A DNA stretch of 64,000 nt. Source: Erwinia pyri. GTDB lineage: Bacteria > Pseudomonadota > Gammaproteobacteria > Enterobacterales > Enterobacteriaceae. The translations under genes and the position numbers were made by a program. How positions within the stretch are numbered: the stretch's first letter is position 1; every line of letters begins with the position of its first letter. Positions 38,647-47,222 of this stretch are shown here, piece by piece. The notes under the pieces were generated by a model that did not search any database, was not told the DNA's origin, and was given only the letters and a program-made list of their open reading frames with translations. Where the stretch lies: positions 62,001-126,000 of the forward strand of contig NZ_CP132353.1 in the NCBI RefSeq assembly GCF_030758455.1, in the 5' to 3' direction.

Positions 38647-39038
38647 TTCTGGACTCCTGACTGAGTGGGTGTAACCCAATGATGGCGGGAAACAGCAGGG
38701 CAAAGAAGGCCAAAAACGGACATCATGGTGTCGGGGCGGGACGAGTGTGTGCATAGTGCTGACGCCTCTGAGGCATAAGGGCAACCAGCCAGATTACATC
38801 CATGATCATCTTCTTGCAGCCACAGATAAACTCCATACAGGGATACTTACATCCTGGCTACACAGCCTACTTGCGACGCGCTGTTGCAGCACGCGAACAA
38901 TACCCCCACATTTGTTATCTCTATTGTTCCTGTGCTGAATATCCTGCAGGATAGTGTGTAAAGGAATTGACCGGCGGTTTACTGACATTCCGCCTATAGC
39001 TCCCACCAGCAATTGTCAGGGAACAGGAAATCCGACCC
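38647..39038. other. Divergent intergenic region, no gene seen
   Basis: This 392-base gap separates the divergent isochorismatase and YrdC-like genes and must hold both promoters. Short open frames here have no ribosome sites or family resemblance. TTGTTCCTG...CTGAAT near 38920-38945 is not a convincing promoter. Confidence 0.4.
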
Positions 39039-39641
39039 ATGTCTTTTATTGATTTAGCTGTAGATTGTCTGAAGCGGGATGGTGTGATCCTCGTGCCCAC
39101 CGATACCCATTATGCGCTGGCCGCCAGTCCCTTCAGCGCTTCAGCTGCGCAGCGTTTAAGTGAGATGAAGGCGCAGAAGACGGAGCAGGCTACCCTGTGC
39201 GTGACCGGCATCAATAACCTGCTGCCGTGGGTGACGCTGAATGGCTGGCAGCGCGAACAGCTACACTTTTTCGCACAGCGCTACTGGCCTGGTCCGTTAA
39301 AATTCCTGCTACCGAAGTCCGACCGAGTGCCCGAGAACCCGCTAATGTCGGGGTCGTCTGTGGCTGTGCTGTGCAATCACAATAGCTTGTTGAATGCGAC
39401 CATCGACGCGCTGGGACATCCCCTGATGGTGCTTCCCGCCAGTGTAACGACTGCCTCTGACGGGCTGGTCAGCATGACGGCCGCGCGTGACAATTTTGGC
39501 GCACTGGTGGATATGGTAATCCCGTCCAATAATCGCAACCAGTGTTCCCACGCAACGACCTTTGTCAGCCTGCTGGACAATCGCGTCGAGCTTTTACGCC
39601 GTGGCGATGTGATTATCGAACCTGAAATGTCGATGGCTTAA
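39039..39641 (+). CDS. Divergent YrdC/Sua5/YciO family protein
   Basis: A 200-residue protein with the YrdC fold start DGVILVPTDTHYALAASPFS (near 14-33) and RYWPGPLKFLLPKS (near 86-99), both standard for the family that makes threonylcarbamoyl-AMP for tRNA t6A. Several key positions are changed: the K-x-R motif after the first helix reads KAQK, the conserved R-x-P strand reads AVLCNHN, and the S-A-N motif reads PASVTT. It is therefore unlikely to be the housekeeping TsaC and may bind a related nucleotide or carbamoyl ligand. It overlaps the convergent LysR gene by 4 bases. Confidence 0.7.
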   Translation: MSFIDLAVDCLKRDGVILVPTDTHYALAASPFSASAAQRLSEMKAQKTEQATLCVTGINNLLPWVTLNGWQREQLHFFAQRYWPGPLKFLLPKSDRVPENPLMSGSSVAVLCNHNSLLNATIDALGHPLMVLPASVTTASDGLVSMTAARDNFGALVDMVIPSNNRNQCSHATTFVSLLDNRVELLRRGDVIIEPEMSMA

Positions 39642-40540
39642 GCCAGTTCGCGTAGCAGGCCGGCCTGTAAATCGTTAGCAAAATGTCGCACCCGCGAAGA
39701 GAGCGTTTTTTCTGACTTGAAAACCATCCATGCCTGATACGTATCCATGCGCCAGCCGGGCAGCAGGCGTACCAGTTTGCCGCTGCCGACCGGCTCGCGC
39801 GCCATATAATCAGGGAGATAAACAATCCCGGTGCCCGCCAGCGCGCAGCTCATCAACGCCATGCTATTATTGGCGCGAAAACGGCTTCTTACCTCAATAT
39901 CGATTTTTTGTTTTTCTTTGCGGAAAGGAAGCGAAATTGTATGGGCCGAACCCCGGAATAAAATATAGTCGTAGCGCGGCAGATCCTCGGGGTTTTCAAT
40001 TGCATCATACTGGCTGATATATTCCGGAGTGGCATATAATCCCCAGCTGATATCAGTTAATAGCTTAATAAATGGATGGTCAGGCGGCTGACGACTGATA
40101 ATAATACCAATATCATACTGATCTTCAGTAATGTTTAACGGACGGTCGGTTAAATCCAGGTCGGCACTGACATGAATATTGCCGGAAATAAAGTGATTCA
40201 ACGCCGGAACCACACACTGATAGCCAAAGGTGAACGGGGCAATGATATGCAGGTTACCAATAGGCTCTTCATGAAAGTTTCGAATAAACCGTTCGGCGCT
40301 GTTCAGCTCATTAAGTATGCGATAGCAATATTGATAATAACTCATCCCTAATTCAGTCACTTCAATGCTCCGCGTTGTGCGGTTAAGCAATTGCGCGCCC
40401 AGGCGTACTTCCAGCTGAGCGATTTCACGGCTGACGGATGACTTAGATAATTGAAGCAGGCGGGCGGCTTCAGTAAAACTTAATGTCTCTACGACGCGGG
40501 CGAAGGCAGCCATAGAAACCAGATTTTCGACATTATTCAT
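39638..40540 (-). CDS. LysR-type regulator
   Basis: A 300-residue LysR protein: the winged helix covers 5-65 (MAAFARVVETLSFTEAARLLQLSKSSVSREIAQLE), of the type found in the DhcR/YafC/CrgA-like branch, and the ligand domain follows (LHIIAPFTFGYQCV, LDLTDRPLNI). ATG 40540. It is divergent from the PEBP-family gene at 40768, so that gene is its likely target. Confidence 0.9.
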   Translation of the reverse strand: MNNVENLVSMAAFARVVETLSFTEAARLLQLSKSSVSREIAQLEVRLGAQLLNRTTRSIEVTELGMSYYQYCYRILNELNSAERFIRNFHEEPIGNLHIIAPFTFGYQCVVPALNHFISGNIHVSADLDLTDRPLNITEDQYDIGIIISRQPPDHPFIKLLTDISWGLYATPEYISQYDAIENPEDLPRYDYILFRGSAHTISLPFRKEKQKIDIEVRSRFRANNSMALMSCALAGTGIVYLPDYMAREPVGSGKLVRLLPGWRMDTYQAWMVFKSEKTLSSRVRHFANDLQAGLLRELA

Positions 40541-40767
40541 CAGAAAAATTGATTATTGTCATCAGATTGTGCAGGTACATTAGCACAAAATTCCTCTGCT
40601 ATCTGTGCGTTTTTGCAGAAGTAAACAGAGTTTTTCACTGTCTTTTCATCGTAAGCTGATAGCTTCTGATTGTTTCATTACTGAAATAATGCTGAACACT
40701 TGCCCGATGGGCTAGGAAGATAAAATCCCACTGGTTAGGATGTATTTCCCCAACCAGAGGTGAAAGT

Positions 40768-41250
40768 ATGAAAATAATTTCCAGCGACTTTAAAGATCAA
40801 GAGACATTGAGCAAGAAACAAGAATTTAATGGCTTTGGCGGCAGCGGAGATAATATCTCTCCCCAGCTGAGCTGGGAAAACATTCCGGCAGGTACTCAAA
40901 GTTTTGCCGTTACGGCTTACGACCCCGATGCGCCAACCGGCAGTGGTTTCTGGCACTGGGTGGCATTTGATATTCCCACCGAAGTTAAATCACTGGCCGA
41001 AAATAGCGGAAATACGGCAGAAGAAAACCCGTACTCATTTACGCAAAGTCATAATGACTTTGGCCTGCCGGGTTACGGTGGGGCTTGCCCGCCAGAAGGA
41101 GATAACGCCCACCCCTATATTTTCACTGTTCATGCACTGGGTGTGGATAAATTAGGCATTGATCAGCACACACCTAATGCCGTGGCGCGTTTTTTGATTC
41201 ACGCCAATAGTCTGGCAAGTGCTTCTTTAACGGGTTTTTATCAGCGCTAA
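40768..41250 (+). CDS. YbhB/YbcL family Raf-kinase-inhibitor-like (PEBP) protein
   Basis: A 160-residue cytoplasmic protein of the phosphatidylethanolamine-binding fold. Family text: NISPQLSWENIPAGTQSFAVTAYDPDAPTGSGFWHW (read across 30-65) with the D-P-D-A-P ligand-site motif, and GYGGACPPEGDNAHPYIFTVHAL near 110-132. E. coli YbhB and YbcL are about this size. YbcL acts on host signalling when secreted, but here no signal peptide is present. Divergent from the LysR gene. Confidence 0.92.
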   Translation: MKIISSDFKDQETLSKKQEFNGFGGSGDNISPQLSWENIPAGTQSFAVTAYDPDAPTGSGFWHWVAFDIPTEVKSLAENSGNTAEENPYSFTQSHNDFGLPGYGGACPPEGDNAHPYIFTVHALGVDKLGIDQHTPNAVARFLIHANSLASASLTGFYQR

Positions 41251-41291
41251 TCAGGTAAAACTATTGTGAAACGTTTTTTACTCACCGGGCT

Positions 41292-41733
41292 ATGGGTGAT
41301 TACCGTAAAGCCGGAAAATATCTGTTAATCGCGGTGTTGTTACTGGCTTTACTTTGGTTATTTACCCGAAAAGTGACCAGTAAAGAGGCGTTTATTAATG
41401 CCAGCGTCACGCAAATTGCCTCCCCGATCCCAGGTACGCTGGCCTGGCGACCGGGACAATATCCCGGTGCCGGGGTGACCAAATCCCAGCTGCTGGTCGC
41501 CATTGATGCCTTCACGGCAGGTCAGGACGGCGGCGGAAACGGGTACGCGCAGAAGGAAGGCCAGCCGAAGGGGATCACCTTTGATGCCCTGTCCCGATTG
41601 AATTAACACGCGCCAGAAAGCCCACTGTTGTCATTCTGGAACAATAAGCCGCCAGACGGGATTAAACGCGGTCCGGCGTCGGGAACGTATCTGCCCATGG
41701 TAATCTTTAACCCTGATTTTAGTGATTATTAAG
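41292..41733 (+). pseudogene. Chimeric remnant: HlyD/EmrA-like N-terminus joined to an unknown C-terminus
   Basis: The first 50 codons read like the start of a membrane-fusion protein of an efflux pump: one transmembrane helix (YLLIAVLLLALLWLFTRK), then SKEAFINASVTQIASPIPGTL. The sequence then changes character (GGNGYAQKEGQPKGITFDALSRLN), reaches a TAA at about 41604-41606, and continues in the same frame to 41733 (ending PMVIFNPDFSDY). So a larger gene has lost its middle and gained a stop. No complete gene is supported. It lies just before the LeuC-like gene. Confidence 0.55.
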
Positions 41734-41744
41734 AGGCCAGAGAG

Positions 41745-43043
41745 ATGGGACAAACCATTACACAAAAAATTCTCGCACGCGCCTGTGGACGTGAAAGTGT
41801 GACGCCGGGTGAAGTGGTTTGGGCAAAAGTGGATATTCTGATGTCACACGATCCCTGCACTCCCGGCGTTGCCAGCGTATTTAAAAAAGAGTTTGGTGCC
41901 GATGCCCGCGTATGGGACCCACGCCGTTTTATTATGATCCCGGATCATTTTGTCTATTCTGCCGACCCGCAGGCCAATCAGAATATTCGCGTGATGCGTG
42001 AGTTCGCCGCCGAGCAGAATATTCACTACTTCTATGATGTTGGCACGCCGGAATATAAAGGCGTCTGCCATATTGGCCTGGCCGAAGGCGGCCATGCACG
42101 TCCGGGCGAAGTATTACTCGGCACGGACTCACATACTGTCACCTCCGGCGCGTTCGGCGCGTTCGCCATTGGTCTGGGGATCACGGATGCCGCTTATGCG
42201 CTCGGTACCGGTGAAATTCCGCTGAAAGTGCCTTCCAGCATCCGGGTGAACTTCACCGGTGTTCGTCCTGCCAGCCTGTTGGCTAAAGATATGATCCTGG
42301 CGCTGCTGGCCGAGTTAACGGTGGACGGTGCCACCTATGAAACTATTGAGTTTGGCGGTAACGCCACTGATGAACTCTCTGTCGAAGAGCGGATGACACT
42401 CTGCAATATGGTGGTCGAGTGTGGCGCCAAGAATGGAATCATGGTGCCGAATCAGGCCACGCTGGACTATCTGGCAAAGCGTACGGATGTGCCTTTTACC
42501 GTGGTCAGGCCGGATGAAGATGCTGTCTACAGCCGGGTAGTGAACATTGACGTCACCAGGATGCAGCCGAGAATTGCCCGTCCGCATTCGCCTGATAATG
42601 TCGTCGCCATCGAGCGGGTGACCAACGTGGCGATTTCTCAGGCTTATATTGGCTCCTGCACGGGCGGCAAGCTGGAAGATTTTATTGCGGCGGCAAGGGT
42701 GATCAAAGGCAATAAGGTAAAGATTCCGACCTATGCCGTCCCGGCCACCAAAGAGGTGTTTCACAATATTATCACCACGCAAATTGACGGCGTTTCGGTC
42801 TACCAAATCCTTAGCGATGCCGGGGTCAAGTTGTCAGCAGAAGCGGGCTGTGCCGCCTGCTGCGGCGGACCGGCGGACACCTTTGGCCGCATTAACGATC
42901 CGATTTCGGTGATTTCCACCACAAACCGTAATTTTATCGGTCGTATGGGGCACAAACGGGCCAGCATCTATCTGGGCTCACCTTATTCCGTGGCTGCCGC
43001 CGCCGTAAATGGCTATATCACTCACCCGGAGATTTACTTATGA
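41745..43043 (+). CDS. LeuC-like hydratase large subunit (aconitase family)
   Basis: A 432-residue protein of the 3-isopropylmalate / (R)-2-methylmalate / dimethylmalate dehydratase large-subunit group. The [4Fe-4S] cysteines are in YIGSCTGG (near 302) and GCAACCGG (near 366-369). DSHTVTSGAFGAFAIGLG near 127-144 is the other family hallmark. It is shorter than classical LeuC (about 466), like the archaeal and fermentative hydratases. It overlaps the small-subunit gene by 4 bases. No leuA or leuB is nearby, so the substrate is probably not isopropylmalate. Confidence 0.88.
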   Translation: MGQTITQKILARACGRESVTPGEVVWAKVDILMSHDPCTPGVASVFKKEFGADARVWDPRRFIMIPDHFVYSADPQANQNIRVMREFAAEQNIHYFYDVGTPEYKGVCHIGLAEGGHARPGEVLLGTDSHTVTSGAFGAFAIGLGITDAAYALGTGEIPLKVPSSIRVNFTGVRPASLLAKDMILALLAELTVDGATYETIEFGGNATDELSVEERMTLCNMVVECGAKNGIMVPNQATLDYLAKRTDVPFTVVRPDEDAVYSRVVNIDVTRMQPRIARPHSPDNVVAIERVTNVAISQAYIGSCTGGKLEDFIAAARVIKGNKVKIPTYAVPATKEVFHNIITTQIDGVSVYQILSDAGVKLSAEAGCAACCGGPADTFGRINDPISVISTTNRNFIGRMGHKRASIYLGSPYSVAAAAVNGYITHPEIYL

Positions 43044-43591
43044 GTGCATCAACCACAGGCACCATCAGCGGCGTTGTTTATGTGTTGCAGGATAACATCG
43101 ATACCGATCAGATCCTGACCGCCGAATACCTTAAGGTCAATCCTTCTACATCGGAAGGTTATGCACAATTGGCGACGCTGGCGATGTGCGGATTGCCCGA
43201 GGATGCCTTACCCTTCATTGACGAGCAGAGTGGGAAATCGAAGTATCCAATTATTGTTGCCGGTAAGAATTTCGGCTGTGGTTCCTCGCGCGAGCACGCC
43301 GTCGTGGCATTAGGCGCTTCCGGTGTAAAAGCGGTACTGGCCCAGTCCTATGCACGTATCTTTTTCCGCAACTGCGTGTCCACCGGACAGGTATTGCCGG
43401 TCGCCACCGCAGAACGTTTATGCGATGAATTGCAAACAGGCGATGAAATCGCGATTGATATTGAACAGCAAACCATCACCGTGTTGAAGAATGACCGCAG
43501 AGTCGCCAGCGAACCGGTGGGAGAACTGGCCAATATTGTCGCTGCAGGCGGACTATTTTCCTATGCTCGTGCAACCGGCCGTATTAAATAA
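43040..43591 (+). CDS. LeuD-like hydratase small subunit (aconitase swivel domain)
   Basis: A 183-residue swivel-domain subunit. NIDTDQILTAEYLK near 18-31 and GKNFGCGSSREHAVVAL near 77-93, with the substrate-binding S-S-R-E-H, are the expected motifs, then YARIFFRNCVSTG near 108-120. It pairs with the large subunit encoded just upstream (ATGA overlap) to form an isomerising hydro-lyase. It resembles the DmdB/HacB-sized small subunits. A hairpin terminator follows. Confidence 0.88.
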   Translation: MSASTTGTISGVVYVLQDNIDTDQILTAEYLKVNPSTSEGYAQLATLAMCGLPEDALPFIDEQSGKSKYPIIVAGKNFGCGSSREHAVVALGASGVKAVLAQSYARIFFRNCVSTGQVLPVATAERLCDELQTGDEIAIDIEQQTITVLKNDRRVASEPVGELANIVAAGGLFSYARATGRIK

Positions 43592-43601
43592 TAATAATCT
43601 T

Positions 43602-43626
43602 TAGCCATCAATCGATGGCTATTTTA
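43602..43626 (+). terminator. Terminator after the LeuCD-like genes
   Basis: TAGCCATC / GATGGCTA stem (43602-43609 with 43614-43621), 4-base loop, followed by TTTTAT. Confidence 0.75.
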
Positions 43627-44378
43627 TATCAATAGTCGCGAGTTGAATTTTCTTATTGCTGGATTTAAAGCCAAGCAAAATTTATGGGCATCTGCGCTAA
43701 GATTAAAAATGAAAGCACTTATAATTTCCGTAACGAAGACGCGATGAAGAATTATTCGGAATACTTCACTGTTATTGTGCCGGGCTTTGTTACCGAGGTT
43801 TAAAATTAAACACTTTTGGTAGCCATTCACGGTTAGCTGTACAGGGTACTTAAATTAATTAAACTATGCCGATTTAATGGCAGGTCTTTCTGCACCTGCC
43901 ATTTGCTTTTCCTGTCGTCAGGAAAGCCAGTAAGTAGCGATAAACTAAATAATGTCAGCTATCCTCCGACATAACGAGCAAAGATCCTGCAACAACGATA
44001 ACCTCAATGCACTCACAGGAATGCCAGGTACCGCAGTAGTGCCGACAAAACTACCTGACGAGAGAAAACGTCATTTCCCATCAAATCAGGGTTTCGAAAA
44101 GGCATTCTTTGCTGCCTTCTGATAATCGATGGTGATAACGCTAATCTCCGCTGCTGGCACTTGGTAGCCCCGGATGATTGCATGTCCGCTTAGAGCGAAG
44201 AATGGACGTTAGCCTTGAAAAAGTATTCTAAAGACTATTTGGCAATGGTCTGTCAAATTTCTATACGTAGTGCACGGCATGGCTATGCCTGAGGCGGCCG
44301 CTAAACACTTTTGGCTGGAAAACAGAGCATTATCCCGTTAAATTCATTTAAACAATTTCAAGTTCATTTGAGGTTACC
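43627..44378. other. Intergenic region with one dispersed repeat; no gene supported
   Basis: About 750 bases of AT-rich DNA. A 39-codon open frame at 43684-43803 (+) has no ribosome site and may be a remnant. The only clear structure is the GTCCGCT-type repeat at 44142-44212. This marks the start of the patchy accessory region. Confidence 0.4.
44142..44212. repeat. Dispersed GTCCGCT palindromic repeat, copy 1 (degenerate)
   Basis: Left arm TCCGCTGCTGGCAC, right arm TGTCCGCTTAGAGCGAAGAATGGAC. The paired half-hairpins and spacing match the other copies to the right, with mismatches in the first arm. Confidence 0.7.
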
Positions 44379-45023
44379 GTGCTGGACATCACTAATTTTG
44401 GATTCTTCGCCTTATCCGTTTTTCTGCTTTCTGTTACTCCCGGACCTGATATGGCCTATGTAATCGGGCAGAGCGTGGCTAACGGCCGCCGCGCCGGTAT
44501 TGTGTCAGCCTCTGGCGTAGCCCTTGGGAGTTGTACCCATGCTATTGCAAGCACTTTAGGGCTGACTGCTCTGATTACCGCTTCTCCGGTGATGTTTATG
44601 GTTATCAAGTACATTGGCGCGGCATACCTTATGTATCTAGGCGGGAAAATGTTCTTAGACACATTCATAAGAAAACAGGACCAGAAAGACATTGAATCTC
44701 AGAGCGTTAAGAAGGTAAGCGCTTACGGTCTTCTGTCTAAGGGTTTCATTACTACGTTAACCAATCCCAAGGTGCTCCTTTTCTTTATTTCTTTTTTCCC
44801 ACAGTTTGTAACGCCTGAAGGCGAGCAACATGCGGCATCATTTTTGCTGCTGGGGCTGACTTATGCCCTCATAGCATTTTTAACCGATGTCACATTCGCC
44901 ATATTGGCTGGCAGCGCAGCAGGCGCTGTTTCAGCAAATCGGAAATTACAGAATTTACTGGATCGAATTGTTGGAGCCGCATTCATTGCGTTGGGAATAA
45001 GGTTAGCCCTAACTCGCCGATGA
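44379..45023 (+). CDS. LysE/RhtB family amino-acid exporter
   Basis: A 214-residue membrane protein with about six hydrophobic segments and the RhtB-family opening SVTPGPDMAYVIGQS near 18-32, then VSASGVALGS and a conserved YLMYLGGKMF segment. Such proteins export homoserine lactone, threonine or other amino acids. Start GTG 44379 has TGAGGT upstream. It stands alone among repeats and pseudogenes. Confidence 0.9.
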   Translation: MLDITNFGFFALSVFLLSVTPGPDMAYVIGQSVANGRRAGIVSASGVALGSCTHAIASTLGLTALITASPVMFMVIKYIGAAYLMYLGGKMFLDTFIRKQDQKDIESQSVKKVSAYGLLSKGFITTLTNPKVLLFFISFFPQFVTPEGEQHAASFLLLGLTYALIAFLTDVTFAILAGSAAGAVSANRKLQNLLDRIVGAAFIALGIRLALTRR

Positions 45024-45438
45024 TTGGCATACATTGCGGGATTGTAAGAAATAGTTGTAATTCCATTGGTTAAAAGCAAAGTATTCAACATGGAAAAGCA
45101 GGATTTTTTATATTCTAAAAGCAAGTGGAACAACTATTCGACAGCATAAGTAATATAATAATGGCCCAACCCTGCTGGCCTCTCCGCCTTCCGGACAGGC
45201 CGCGTCGCGGCCTGCTACGCTAACCAGCGAAAGCCAATAGGCTTCTCTGGATCACGCGGACGCGTTTCGGGCCTCTGCTGGGGCCTGATGGTAACAACCA
45301 GGCCAACTGGTGTAGTCGGCTGGTGCCGGCGCTTTCACTGTCCATACAAATACGCGGTCGCTTTGAGCGATAAGCGGACATAGATAATCTACGATTAAGG
45401 CTGAGGTCTACCTACATAATGTCAGAAAGACCTTTCCC
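45024..45438. other. Intergenic region, no gene supported
   Basis: About 400 bases. The left half is AT-rich. The middle is GC-rich with inverted stretches (GGACAGGCCGCG / CGCGGCCTG near 45195-45215, a hairpin). The right part holds one half of the dispersed repeat at 45356-45384. Confidence 0.4.
45356..45384. repeat. Dispersed GTCCGCT palindromic repeat, copy 2 (right half only)
   Basis: GGTCGCTTTGAGCGATAAGC followed by GGACATAG matches the right hairpin of the repeat; the left hairpin is not recognisable. Confidence 0.65.
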
Positions 45439-45931
45439 TTAAGGTTTGCAGAGTGAAACAATCCCTAAAGCAGCGATATAAAGCCCAACACCCTATGACA
45501 GGTGTGTGAGAACACTTAACAGGCGTGTCAGCCAGGGGTGCGGTGTGCGTGAAGCAGCTACGCCAAAACCAAATGCGGGTTGCATAATCAGCACAGGGGC
45601 AGATAAAGTTAACAGGCCTGTCAGCAAAGCCGTCAGGAACGAAGGTTCCCTGAGCCATGCCACCCCATTCAAACGGTATGAAGGCAAAAAGTATCCCGGT
45701 CAGATAATGAAACGCCCAACCAGTAAACCTCTCGCCACGCATCATGATTGTAGTGATGATAGTGTGATGGCAGAACTTTCCCCGGGGTAACCATAATAAC
45801 CAGCGACCAACCAGTGCATAATTCAGCGGCTGAATATTCAGTATATGCTTCTGAAACAGGGACCATAAATCCATAGTAAATGTTGCACTAATGCCTGTTA
45901 TAACTGTCTGGAGAATCGAAATTTTATCCAA
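45439..45931 (-). pseudogene. Frameshifted DUF2938-like membrane protein
   Basis: The first 85 codons (TTG 45931 with AGGACG upstream) encode a membrane protein opening VITGISATFTMDLWSLFQ and continuing to GWAFHYLTGILFAFIPF, typical of DUF2938. Near 45680 the reading continues naturally in another frame (FLTALLTGLLTLSAPVLIMQPAFGFGVAAS, split here), and near 45510 a further shift or stop interrupts before GVGLYIAALGIVSL. So two lesions disrupt an otherwise recognisable gene. It is divergent from a MerR gene whose operator lies between them. Confidence 0.75.
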
Positions 45932-45980
45932 TCTATACGTCCTTTTTTGAGCGAATGTCAGGGCTTATAATCAGTGTGCA

Positions 45981-46000
45981 ACTTAAAGTAAGGTTCAAGT
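45981..46000. promoter_or_regulatory. MerR-type operator in a long-spacer promoter
   Basis: ACTTAAAGTAAGGTTCAAGT is an imperfect dyad (ACTTRAA-N6-TTYAAGT). On the minus strand TTGAAC within it can act as -35, followed after about 19-20 bases by TGATTATAA as -10, the stretched spacing activated by MerR proteins. It faces the DUF2938 remnant. Confidence 0.6.
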
Positions 46001-46002
46001 CA

Positions 46003-46404
46003 ATGGGTAAAGAACTGGATATAAGAGAGATAGCTGACCTTTCAGGTGTTCAGCCTTCAGCACTGAGATTTTATGAAAAGAAAGGTTTAATCAGGCCAGT
46101 AGGACGCAATGGCCTGAGAAGGCAATATCATGAAAATGTACTGAATAAGCTGCGGCTTATTGCGATTGGTCAGGCTGCAGGTTTTTCTCTGGATGAAATG
46201 GCAGCAATGTTAAATACTGAGGGGCGGATAGCTCTGGACCGTAAGCTGCTATATAAACGCTCTCAAGAGATTGACGATACTGTTCGCAGGCTGCAGCTGT
46301 TCAGTCAGGGGCTTAAACACGCTGCCCGTTGCAAGGAACAGGAACATACCAACTGTGATGAATTTCAAAAAATTATCGATCGGGGACTTCGTCTTATAAA
46401 GTAA
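46003..46404 (+). CDS. MerR family regulator
   Basis: A 133-residue protein. The winged helix is at the start (DIREIADLSGVQPSALRFYEKKGLI near 5-29), followed by the R-x-Y linker (RRQYHENVLNKLRLI) and a dimerisation coil. CARCKEQEH-type text near 112-120 (AARCKEQEHTNCDEF) contains two cysteines that could bind a metal or sense redox. ATG 46003 with AAGG upstream; the operator lies immediately before. It probably controls the divergent DUF2938 gene, now broken, and itself. Confidence 0.85.
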   Translation: MGKELDIREIADLSGVQPSALRFYEKKGLIRPVGRNGLRRQYHENVLNKLRLIAIGQAAGFSLDEMAAMLNTEGRIALDRKLLYKRSQEIDDTVRRLQLFSQGLKHAARCKEQEHTNCDEFQKIIDRGLRLIK

Positions 46405-46468
46405 GCCTTATCCAGCCATTACCCCTTACGACCTGCTGTCTGTTATTTGGTATATTGCGATTTCGCTC

Positions 46469-46539
46469 ATGTCCGCCTCTGGCACACAGCAGACTGACGC
46501 GGGAGTGAGGTTTGCTAAGAGCCAGAAGCGGACATTGTG
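46469..46539. repeat. Dispersed GTCCGCT palindromic repeat, copy 3 (two hairpins)
   Basis: Left arm ATGTCCGCCTCTGGCACA, then CAGCAGACTG; right arm ending AGAGCCAGAAGCGGACATTG. The left and right parts are about 40 bases apart. Confidence 0.75.
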
Positions 46540-46584
46540 TTGGGCCGATTATGTATAGTTAACCTGACCCTCAGAGCTTTTGTT

Positions 46585-46980
46585 TTACCTGTTCTGATAG
46601 AGATCCCAACGGTTGCCGTAGATGTCTTCAAACACAACGACCAACCCGTATTCTTCCTCTCGCGGCTCCTGGCAGAAGTGAACACCCTTTTCCTTCATAG
46701 CGTTATAGTCGCGCCAAAAGTCGTCAGTCTGCAGGAACAGGAATACCCTTCCTCCGCACTGGTTACCAATAAAACTCTCCTGTCTGTCATTTGAAGCACG
46801 AGCCAGAAGAAGATTACAGTCGCTTTCCGGATTGGGTGTCACAACGACCCAGCGCTTACCCGGTTGTGGCGTGTCTTCAACCAACGTAAAACCCAGCTTG
46901 TGGGTGTAATACTCAATTGCGCGGTCATAGTCGTCGACAACGATGGCCACATAACCCATGCATCGCTTTTGCGTTCTCAT
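46585..46980 (-). CDS. VOC superfamily protein (glyoxalase/bleomycin-resistance fold)
   Basis: A 131-residue protein with paired beta-alpha-beta-beta-beta modules: MGYVAIVVDDYDRAIEYYTHKLGF near 8-31 and VVVFEDIYGNRWDLYQ near the end with the metal-type glutamate/aspartate. No second catalytic set proves a substrate. ATG 46980. It lies between two copies of the dispersed repeat and is a typical accessory gene, perhaps for detoxification. Confidence 0.88.
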   Translation of the reverse strand: MRTQKRCMGYVAIVVDDYDRAIEYYTHKLGFTLVEDTPQPGKRWVVVTPNPESDCNLLLARASNDRQESFIGNQCGGRVFLFLQTDDFWRDYNAMKEKGVHFCQEPREEEYGLVVVFEDIYGNRWDLYQNR

Positions 46981-47074
46981 TTTTGTTCCATTAGGTTTTA
47001 AACACAGCTCGCTTGAAACAACTTTTTAACACAATCTAAAGCCACTCGCCGCATTGATGAATCAAAAGTAAACA

Positions 47075-47145
47075 ACGTCCGCTGTTGGCACACAGCAGCC
47101 CGATGCGAACGGACGGTCCGCCATGAGCGAGAAGCGGACAGTACA
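47075..47145. repeat. Dispersed GTCCGCT palindromic repeat, copy 4 (two hairpins)
   Basis: Left arm GTCCGCTGTTGGCACACAGC, right arm GGTCCGCCATGAGCGAGAAG then CGGACAGT. It is one of the best complete copies. Confidence 0.8.
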
Positions 47146-47222
47146 GCTTAAAATACGGCTTGCTGTAAGATTAAAAAGCACGACAATCAATGAGCTTGAT
47201 CTGCAACCGGGAGCGATGTCAG

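Noticed and set aside
41745..43591. Leucine biosynthesis leuCD
   Set aside because: No leuA, leuB or leader peptide nearby, and the large subunit is shorter than classical LeuC.
43684..43803. 39-codon open frame on the plus strand
   Set aside because: No ribosome binding site and no recognisable family; may be a remnant but cannot be supported.
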